DNA from: Cylindrodendrum hubeiense
Taxonomy: Eukaryota; Ascomycota; Sordariomycetes; Hypocreales; Nectriaceae
DNA length: 64,000 bases
Reading direction: 5' to 3'
NCBI GenBank assembly: GCA_014621425.1
Contig: JAANBB010000109.1
Span: 39,406 to 103,405, forward strand
The position numbers and the translations under genes were made by a program. Below the pieces are notes generated by a model. That model did no database searches and had not been told where the DNA came from. It worked only from the letters and a program-made list of their open reading frames with translations. Below, piece after piece: positions 56,362-64,000 of this stretch. Numbering within the stretch: position 1 is the first letter of the stretch; each line of letters opens with the position of its first letter.

Positions 56362-58551
56362 ATGTTATTCTCAAGAAAAAACGACGAATCGACGGCCTAC
56401 CCGGCCGTCCCCGACTCCCTCCGGACAGACTCATTCGAGATGACCGAGATGCGCAAAACACAGGAGGCTCGCGCCGATACTGCGCCATCCTTCACCCCTT
56501 ACCTCAGCCTTCGCTCAAGGCTCTCCCAAATATGGCTCAACCGCTGGACCATTCTTCTCCTTCTAGTCCTTGTCCGGGTCCTGCTGTTGATCGCTGACCT
56601 CAATGACAACGTCGGCGACGCCAAGACCAAGGCTCTTTCAGCCTGTACCAAGGTTGAAGACATAGGCAGTGCCATGGCCTCTATGCCACACTACTTGTCG
56701 TTGGGTGTCAACGAAATGGCGGCTTCTGGAATGGAAAAGGCCGTCGAAGCCATGGTGTTCATGCTGGACCTGATCATCACCGGTGTTGAAGCTATGATCG
56801 TTTTCTACATCAACTTCCTCACTGCTACATACACCTGTCTCATCGCAGCAATGATCCATGGCAGTCTTGATGTCGTCGCTGATGTCACCGAGGATGCTAC
56901 CGCTGCTTTCAACGAAATCATCGAAAAAGTCGTCAAGGAGATCAAGGACATTGCTGGTGATCTGGAAGACGGGATTAACAAGGTCGCCAACGACATCGAA
57001 GATTCTGTTTTCGGTGACCTGATCCCTGATATCCCCACTGTCAACTTCACTGCACCCATCGAGGACCTCCAGGACTTCAAGCTGAACGCAAAGGACTTTG
57101 TCAAGGATGTCCGGCAGCTCGACGAAGATCTCCCAACATTCGAAGAAGTCCAGAACTTGACGAAGGAGGCCATCTCTATTCCATTCGACTTGGTTCGCAA
57201 TCTCCTCAACGATAGCTACGGTGATTATAAGTTTGACCGTGATGTCTTCCCCCTGGCCCAGAAGCAGGAGTTGTCGTTCTGCTCCGATAACGACACCATC
57301 AACGACTTTTTCGCCAACCTGTTTGAGCTCATCGCCAAGGCTAAGACTATTTTCCTCGTTGTCCTCATTATCTTGGCAGTTTTGGCAATTGTTCCCATGG
57401 CATGGCTTGAGATCAGGCGTTGGAGACGCGAACAGCATCACGCTAGGCTCATTGCTAAGAACACATATGACCCTCTGGATGTGGTGTATATCGCGTCGCG
57501 ACCGATGTCTGCTACCTTTGGCATTAAGGTCGCCTCGCGATTCAAGGGCAAGCGACAGATTCTCGTTCGCTGGTGCATTGCCTACGCTACCTCTCCCGTG
57601 GCCCTGTTTGTCCTGTCTCTTGCACTGGCTGGTTTCTTCTCCTGCTTCTGCCAGTGGCTTCTGATCAGGGCTGTTAACGACGAGGTCCCAGCTCTTGCCG
57701 CCGAGGTCGGAGACTTTGCCGATGACGTTGTCAAGACTCTGGAGAACGTCTCAAACGAATGGGCTACGGATGCCAACTCTGTGATCACGGGGTTGAACGA
57801 CGACATTAACAACGACGTTCTTGGCTACGTTACCAACGCAACAGATGCTGTCAACGACACCCTGACGACGTTCCTCGACACCATGGACGATGGCCTCAAC
57901 ACGGTCTTCAATGGAACTATTCTCCTGGACCCGATCAAGACAGTGCTGCACTGTGTTATTGGTATCAAGATCGAGAGTGTACAGAAGGGCCTGACGTGGG
58001 TACACGACAATGCAAATGTGAACCTCCCACTCTTCGATAACGACACATTCAGCCTGGGAGCCAAGGACTCGATTGACGGCGACTCGGATCTTAACACGTT
58101 CCTAGCGTCCCCGTCGTCTGTCACTACTGATGAAGTCACGGGGGCGGTCAAGTCTGTCACCGAATGGCTGCATAACAACCTGATTAAAGATGCACTGATC
58201 TCCACTGGCCTGATCCTAGTCTACTTTATCGTCATCCTATTAGGGGTAGCCCGAACACTCGCCGGCATGGCAACTCCCGACCGCGGCAGAGCCGAGGGCG
58301 GCATGCGCTACACCGGAGACGAGCGGCCCGCTATGAGTCCTCGCGTGGGACATGACGAGCATGATGTGGGCCAAGGCACTACATTCCCTCGCTTTGGATC
58401 ATCGTCCGGCGAGGACGAGCGTTACAGCAGCGCCCCTAGCGGAGGCGGCGAGAAGGTCATGTCGGGCGCGCAAGGCGGCCGAGCGACGGAGGTGGATGGA
58501 CACCAGCGGAGCAGCTCATATGGGCATTTCGAGTCCGGGGGCAAGTATTAG
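56362..58551 (+). CDS. PRM1: Plasma membrane fusion protein PRM1
   Basis: PRM1 is a multi-pass membrane protein that helps plasma membranes merge during mating and hyphal cell fusion. In Neurospora it also affects sexual development. The intronless gene gives 729 residues. Hydrophobic segments lie near residues 55-75 (WTILLLLVLVRVLLLIADL), 118-150, 330-350 (TIFLVVLIILAVLAIVPMAW), 410-430 and 615-635 (ISTGLILVYFIVILLGVA). Between them are two large extracellular-type regions with many Asn-X-Ser/Thr sites and few conserved Cys (FCSDN, FSCFCQW, LHCVIG), as in the family. The C-terminus is Gly/Ser-rich and cytoplasmic. Some splicing of the leader is possible, but the ATG at 56362 gives a complete product. 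Confidence 0.94.
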   Translation: MLFSRKNDESTAYPAVPDSLRTDSFEMTEMRKTQEARADTAPSFTPYLSLRSRLSQIWLNRWTILLLLVLVRVLLLIADLNDNVGDAKTKALSACTKVEDIGSAMASMPHYLSLGVNEMAASGMEKAVEAMVFMLDLIITGVEAMIVFYINFLTATYTCLIAAMIHGSLDVVADVTEDATAAFNEIIEKVVKEIKDIAGDLEDGINKVANDIEDSVFGDLIPDIPTVNFTAPIEDLQDFKLNAKDFVKDVRQLDEDLPTFEEVQNLTKEAISIPFDLVRNLLNDSYGDYKFDRDVFPLAQKQELSFCSDNDTINDFFANLFELIAKAKTIFLVVLIILAVLAIVPMAWLEIRRWRREQHHARLIAKNTYDPLDVVYIASRPMSATFGIKVASRFKGKRQILVRWCIAYATSPVALFVLSLALAGFFSCFCQWLLIRAVNDEVPALAAEVGDFADDVVKTLENVSNEWATDANSVITGLNDDINNDVLGYVTNATDAVNDTLTTFLDTMDDGLNTVFNGTILLDPIKTVLHCVIGIKIESVQKGLTWVHDNANVNLPLFDNDTFSLGAKDSIDGDSDLNTFLASPSSVTTDEVTGAVKSVTEWLHNNLIKDALISTGLILVYFIVILLGVARTLAGMATPDRGRAEGGMRYTGDERPAMSPRVGHDEHDVGQGTTFPRFGSSSGEDERYSSAPSGGGEKVMSGAQGGRATEVDGHQRSSSYGHFESGGKY

Positions 58552-59499
58552 CCTGGGGTGGAACATAACCGCATTGGTCGGCTTTACGTGGCAAGGGGAA
58601 TGTGTTAATTGCAGTTTTACTCCGGCCTGGCTGGACCGTGCCGAGAGATTCTCTCCCTGCTGACTGCATGAAGCAATGGAAGCTATGATTTTGGTTCGCA
58701 TGGACTGGCGTTGAGATCATCTTGGAAAGGAGGCAACTCGAACCATATTTGGTTATTTTCATTTGTTACCATTTATGTTTGGTATTTGAGTCATTCAACA
58801 GGAAGGAGGTCAAACAAGAAAGATACCATGGTCGTTTGACGTATTTGGGTGGCCAACGGATAGACGTCCTGGGTCTAGGTCGTGGTTTGTACAGATTCTC
58901 TTTATAGCCTCGATGGCAACTTATCGATGGACCTAAATTGAGATAACAATTGCAATAACAAAAAAATCGATGTCACAAACTTGAATGACCCGTTGTGACT
59001 GCTCCGCTTACAATACTCGGCAGCTGCATCATGTACCAAGCAGGTGACTGTTGCATGCTGACGATGCGGTGGACCAAAATGGACACGGTGAGAAGTGCCT
59101 GAGTCAGGATGACGACGACAGTATAGGATAACAGAGAGTGTCATGACTTATTGTTGCAGGCGGAGCGTGGTAGTGGGTGTTGAGGTAGGTGTTGGGGTGG
59201 GTGCGGTGGTGTGGCAGGAATCCCGGGGAGGCAAAGCACATTACTGTTTTGGGCAAGTCCGGGTGCGGAGGTGGGGCTGCGTGCTGCAAGGCGGGAGCGC
59301 ATGCAGGAGCAGGTGTGGCGGAGAGCATTCTTCCGGAATCGGTGGCGCGCATCCGCCTCGCTTTCACAAAAAATCGTCGGATAAGGCACAGCAACTCTAG
59401 TCATAAAACCGTTGACTCCTCCCACCTCGTCTTTCCTCTCTCCTCGACAAGCTATCCCTCACCACACTCCTCCCCTTTGACGACGACCACCACGACAAA
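58552..59499. other. Intergenic region between PRM1 and the tryptophan synthase gene
   Basis: About 950 bases hold the PRM1 3' end and the tryptophan synthase promoter. No gene is supported; the right-hand side is C/T-rich leader. Confidence 0.45.
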
Positions 59500-61927
59500 A
59501 TGGAGGCCATCAAGCAGACTTTCCAACGCTGCAAGGCGCAGAACAAGGTCGATTTTCCTCCCCCGCCTCACTTGCCCCTCGTCGCCGCCCACACCGCGGG
59601 GTAGTGAGTGGGCGGGCGGGTTCCTGCTCACCACGAGAAAGAAGGCTGACAATGACTTTCCCTGTAGTCGGCGCTTGTAACATACGTCACTGCCGGCTAT
59701 CCCAGACCCGAGGATACTCCCGATATTCTTCTCTCCCTGGAGAAGGGTGGTGCTGGTGAGTCCTCATCGAGACTCCGGTGGCAACCTCGGTGCTAACTTT
59801 TCTAGATATCCTCGAGCTCGGCGCCCCCTTCACCGACCCAATTGCCGACGGCCCGACCATCCAGACTGCGAACACGGTATGTGACGACCCTCAGACACCC
59901 TTTCAATTATGCCCCCAGCGCAGAATTGACATTGTATAGATTGCCCTCGCCAATGGCGTCACCATCGAGTCCACCCTGGCCATGGTCAAGGAGGCCCGAT
60001 CCCGTGGCCTCAAGGCCCCCGTCATGCTTATGGGCTACTACAACCCTCTGTTGAGCTACGGTGAGGAGCGCCTGCTCAAGGACTGCAAGGAGTCCGGTGT
60101 CAATGGCTTCATCGTCGTCGATCTTCCCCCTGAGGAGGCTATCTCCTTCCGTAGTCTCTGCACTAAGGGCGGCCTCTCCTACGTTCCCCTCATTGCCCCC
60201 GCCACCTCGGATACGCGAATGAGGATTCTCTGCCAACTGGCTGATTCCTTCATCTACGTCGTCTCCCGAATGGGTGTCACCGGCGCCACCGGCACCATGA
60301 ACGCCAACCTCCCCGAGCTGTTGGAGCGAGTTAAGAAGTACAGCGGCAACAAGCCCGCTGCTGTTGGCTTCGGTGTCAGCACCCGCGAGCACTTCCTAAG
60401 CGTCGCCAACATGGCCGATGGTGTCGTTGTCGGCAGCCAGATCATCACCACCATCAAGAACTCTGCCCCTGGCGAGGCCTTCAACGACGTCGAGAAGTAC
60501 GCCGCCTACCTCTCTGGACAAGGCGAGGGCGAGCGCACTCGCGAGGTCAGCATCATCGAAGCTGCTGTGGGAGCCCAGGAGCCCGAGAGAGATAGCCCTA
60601 CTGTCAACCATGTCATCACCGCCGAGGAGGACAGCGCTCTGGTGGCCCAGCTGGCTGCCCTGCACGACAAGATCCCCGAGCGATTCGGCGAGTTCGGTGG
60701 CCAGTACGTCCCCGAGAGCTTGATGGACTGCCTTTCGCAGCTTGAGGATGGCTTCAACAAGATTAAGGATGATCCCTCATTCTGGGAAGAGTACCGAAGC
60801 TACTACGAGTACATGGGACGACCCGGCCACCTGCACTTGGCTGAGCGACTAACAGAGTACGCTGGCGGCGCCAACATCTGGCTCAAGCGCGAGGATCTGA
60901 ACCACACTGGTAGCCACAAGATCAACAACGCCCTGGGCCAGCTGCTCCTGGCTCGTCGCCTTGGAAAGACCCGCATCATCGCCGAGACTGGAGCTGGTCA
61001 GCACGGTGTCGCTACCGCCACCGTCTGCGCCAAGTTTGGCATGGAGTGTACCGTCTACATGGGCGCTGTAAGTTTCCCACCTACTGAGCTACGTTTGTGA
61101 CCAGTGACTGACAAGTTTAACAGGAAGATGTCCGACGACAAGCCCTCAACGTCTTCCGTATGCGACTGCTCGGCGCCAAGGTCGTCGCCGTCGAGGCTGG
61201 CAGCAGGACTCTCCGAGACGCCGTCAACGAGGCCCTCCGTGCCTGGGTTGTTGATCTTGACACCACCCACTACATCATCGGTTCCGCTATCGGTCCCCAT
61301 CCCTTCCCCACCATTGTGCGAACCTTCCAATCCGTCATTGGTGACGAGACCAAGCAGCAGATGATGGAGAAGCGAGGCAAGTTGCCTGACGCTGTCGTGG
61401 CCTGTGTCGGTGGAGGTAGCAATGCCGTCGGCATGTTCTACCCCTTTACCAACGACCCTTCGGTCAAGCTTTTGGGTGTTGAGGCAGGTGGTGACGGTGT
61501 TGACACGCTTCGACACAGCGCCACCCTTACTGGTGGTTCCAAGGGTGTCCTGCACGGTGTGAGGACATACGTGCTCCAGGACAAGCACGGCCAGATTTCC
61601 GATACTCACTCCGTGTCGGCCGGTCTCGACTACCCTGGTGTCGGCCCCGAGCTGAGCTCGTGGAAGGACAATGAGCGAGCCAAGTTCGTGGCCGCCACTG
61701 ATGCTCAGGCGTTCCTGGGCTTCAAGCTGATGAGCCAGATGGAGGGTATCATCCCCGCTCTGGAGTCGGCGCACGGTATCTACGGTGCCATTGAGCTGGC
61801 CAAGACGATGAAGAAGGGTGAGGACGTTGTCATCTGCCTGAGCGGGCGAGGAGACAAGGATGTACAGAGCGTGGCCGACGAGCTGCCTAAGCTGGGACCC
61901 CAAATTGGATGGGATCTCCGATTTTAA
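59500..61927 (+). CDS. trp-3: Bifunctional tryptophan synthase (alpha-beta fusion)
   Basis: The enzyme makes tryptophan from indole-glycerol phosphate and serine; fungi fuse the alpha and beta subunits. Five exons (59500-59547, 59668-59755, 59806-59876, 59940-61067, 61124-61927) join in frame to 712 residues, the usual fungal length. The alpha part has the catalytic Glu in [12 protein letters not shown] and the Asp in PIADGPTIQ, then [23 protein letters not shown] and [11 protein letters not shown] linker of about 40 residues follows. The beta part shows [10 protein letters not shown], the PLP lysine in [26 protein letters not shown] and the phosphate loop [10 protein letters not shown]. The end, [13 protein letters not shown], is typical. 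All active-site residues looked for are present. Confidence 0.98.
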
Positions 61928-62100
61928 GTGGACGGACAGGAATCATGAACGAAGTGAGACGACGACATGTAGGCACCTTGGAAATTGGGATAGCAGCATG
62001 GTCATGACAGTTTTTGTGTGTTGAATTTTGTGGTGATACAAGGCTGGTTGGCGTTTATATGAGAAAAAGGGGCTTTTGGTACATATAATACACAGAGATA

Positions 62101-62910
62101 TTACACAGTGACAGTGTCCTTGGTCTTCTTGCTGGCCTGAGCCTCGGCCAAGTCGAGCTCCCTGAACATGCGTGCCTCCTCCTCATCTGATAGCTCCTCA
62201 ATGCCTTCCAAATCGGCCGGGTCTAAATCGCCTAGAGTAAAGGCACCTAGTTGGGCGGCGGTGGCAGCCTTGATCTCCTCGAGCGTTGAGCGACTTCGCA
62301 TGCTCAGGGCACCGGGCGTAGCAAAGTCGAGGGCGTACTGGATGACATCGTCGCGGTTCTCGATAGGCTTGGGCTCCATGCCGAGGGCCACACGCTCCTC
62401 GTTGAAGCGCTCCTGGATGGCGCGGCTCTGCATGAGCAGCCAGCGCATGTTCCAGCCGCCGGGGCCGAGCTCCTTTAGGCGGGCGGGCTTGCTCTTGAGG
62501 AGGTACTCCTGGAGGCCGCCCTCGCGGCGGATGGTCTTGAGGACGCGGAGGGTGAGGCGGGTCTTGATGTTGGCGTCGAGGGCGGGCAGGTAGAAGCTCT
62601 TGACGTGGACGTTGGGCCGCCAGAAGCGACGGCTCTTGTTGCCCCATTTCTCGGCGACGTTGTTGCCGAAGCGGATGCGGGCGGAGCCGTACAGGCCGCG
62701 GTTGGACTGCTTGTAGATACGGCGCTCGCCGTAGGGGTAGGGCGGGATCAGGCGGTCGGGCAGGCGGTGCGCCTTGACGGTCTTGGTCTGCTGGGGGAGG
62801 GTGGTGCTGAAGGGGCGAGCGGCGATGGCAGCGGCGGCGGGCTGGGCGAGCAGCGAGGAGAATGCCGAGGCGGCTGCGAAGGGCCGCCGGGCAGCGGCGA
62901 AGGACGCCAT
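62101..62910 (-). CDS. MRPL24: Mitochondrial large-subunit ribosomal protein bL28m (MRPL24)
   Basis: This is a component of the mitochondrial 54S subunit. The intronless gene gives 269 residues. An Ala/Arg/Ser-rich presequence (MASFAAARRPFAAASAFSS to FSTTLPQQTK) targets the matrix. The bL28 core is RGLYGSARIRFGNNVAEKWG followed by NKSRRFWRPNVHVKSFYLPA and TRLTLRVLKTIRREGGLQEYLL. A long mitochondrial-specific extension follows, with WNMRWLLMQSRAIQERFNEE. It converges with the tryptophan synthase gene, with only about 170 bases between. Confidence 0.94.
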   Translation of the reverse strand: MASFAAARRPFAAASAFSSLLAQPAAAAIAARPFSTTLPQQTKTVKAHRLPDRLIPPYPYGERRIYKQSNRGLYGSARIRFGNNVAEKWGNKSRRFWRPNVHVKSFYLPALDANIKTRLTLRVLKTIRREGGLQEYLLKSKPARLKELGPGGWNMRWLLMQSRAIQERFNEERVALGMEPKPIENRDDVIQYALDFATPGALSMRSRSTLEEIKAATAAQLGAFTLGDLDPADLEGIEELSDEEEARMFRELDLAEAQASKKTKDTVTV

Positions 62911-63417
62911 GGCGATGCTGCCGGTGTGGTGTTTCCGGGCGGTGCTTCCGGGTGGTGCTGGTTTTCCGTGCCGTCGGACGAGCGACAGGGCGGCGGGAAT
63001 TCGGATGGCTTCTTCCGGGCTATGGGCGAGGCATTGGCCTCAATTGGCGTCGGGGGATGGCGGCGGGAGGCGTAGTTGGGCGCGGTCCAGCTCCCGTCCA
63101 GAATGCGCTGATGATCCGTCGCTGTCTCTCGCTCCGGTGACGAGAGGTTTTGGAGAATTTTGGCATCGACAGGCGTGAGGGTCGGAGGGGCGTGATGTTC
63201 CGGTCCGGTGCTGGCCGTGCATGCGCTGCATTGCCCACGACCAGCAGCTCCGTGGTGGCTCTGCGGCAGTGGCTCTGCCAATCAGGTGATTGCGTGTGCT
63301 GTTCGCGGAACCCCCACCACTAGCCAGCGTCATGCTTGCTGTAGCTCTCTGCACCTCTCTACACCTGCAATTATTCTCAAGCCAACAACATCCTTATTGC
63401 GGCTGAGCACAACCGCC
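62911..63417. other. Divergent promoter region between bL28m and the last gene
   Basis: About 500 bases between two starts on opposite strands. G/C-rich on the bL28m side. No further gene is seen. Confidence 0.45.
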
Positions 63418-64000
63418 ATGTCCCTGTTTCCGCCCGTGGACGCCGCCGTCCTGCAGAACAACCCGGAATTTGCAATCCTCTACGGAAAACTCACCCACGT
63501 CGTCCTCAATCCCGATGGCTCGACCAAGGAGGACCCCGCGGCCAAGGAGCGCGCGGCGGTTCGGGAGGTGGGTTGAACGAGCTGCGGCCAACAACAACCA
63601 CGACGAACAGCCCGACTAACATGCAAACTGCTCGGCCTCTAGGAGTTGGATCGTCGCCGGTTAGCAGCCGCCAAAAACATATCCTCACCCGTGCCATTGC
63701 CGCCACCACCCCCGACCCAGTCTCGGCACCAAGGACGTCCCGGCTGCGGCCGCAACACCAACAACAGGCATCACAACCACCTGCGCAGCAGCAACAATCG
63801 AGCCTCCCCGAGCCCCTGGTCGACCTCCTACTAATTCTGCCGCCTCTACTCGACCCCGACTCCCCGCCGTTGCCGCAAGACTCCCTCGAGCTTCTCTTCG
63901 CCCACCCACCGCTGTCCGACATTGAAGCCCTCCTCCCAGCGCTGGCCCCTATCCTCGCCACTTCTTTGCGCTCTTCCGCCCTCAGTCTCGCCCGTATAGC
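63418..64000 (+). CDS. Uncharacterised protein, partial at the window edge, with a probable frameshift
   Basis: I cannot name this gene. Exon 1 (63418-63567) encodes MSLFPPVDAAVLQNNPEFAI, then LYGKLTHVVLNPDGSTKEDP. It is joined at a GTGGGT donor to an exon starting 63643, with a CTAAC branch site in the intron. The join reads VREELDRRRLAAAKN, which suits a helix, but this frame stops at 63834. The frame one base later, HILTRAIAATTPDPVSAP to LPEPLVDLLLILPPLLDPD and SDIEALLPALAPILATSL, continues to the window edge and looks like the true protein. One missing A in the run of five near 63671-63675 would restore it. Alternatively, a GTTGAA donor at 63572 would keep one frame, with a less convincing join. 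The C-terminus lies outside the window. Confidence 0.6.

Overview
This window is nuclear DNA of a filamentous ascomycete, most likely a Sordariomycete. The genes carry short introns of about 50-80 bases with GT...AG ends and CTAAC-type branch sites. They encode fungal families such as a Chit42-type chitinase, a HET/ankyrin protein, the PRM1 fusion protein, a fused tryptophan synthase and a Hook dynein adaptor. Genes lie on both strands without operons, 0.2-2 kb apart. I rebuilt 23 protein genes and two tRNA genes by joining exons by eye. For most of them the joined exons close in frame over their whole length.

Layout. 0.4-13 kb: hymA/MO25, a SWI/SNF SWIB-domain subunit, a PDK1-type kinase and two proteins I cannot name. 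13-23 kb: a syntaxin-8-like SNARE, an AMA1-type APC/C activator with an in-frame TAG, a secreted GH18 chitinase and the Rab prenyltransferase alpha subunit BET4. 23-34 kb: a large HET-domain/ankyrin protein, a JmjC/zinc-finger/AT-hook chromatin protein, the ubiquinone enzyme COQ2 and ribosomal protein S23. 34-42 kb: an unnamed coiled-coil-like protein, twin intron-containing tRNA-Gly(UCC) genes, a secreted I9-type inhibitor and Hook. 42-54 kb: adenylate kinase with an apparent frameshift, proteasome subunit RPN8, a SWIM-domain Sws1/Shu2-like protein, HEM13, ATG8 and a small-molecule methyltransferase. 54-64 kb: PRM1, tryptophan synthase, mitochondrial ribosomal protein bL28m and the start of an unnamed gene cut by the window edge.

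Most of the window is core housekeeping, so the genes do not form one pathway. A loose theme is cell fusion, self-recognition and sexual development (HET/ankyrin, PRM1, AMA1-like). I found no transposon, CRISPR array, rRNA gene or secondary-metabolite cluster. The points most worth checking are three apparent coding lesions (AMA1-like stop, ADK1 frameshift, last gene frameshift), a Hook intron that can encode a different C-terminus, the HET/ankyrin protein, and a family of TACCTAGGTA-like palindromes in intergenic DNA.
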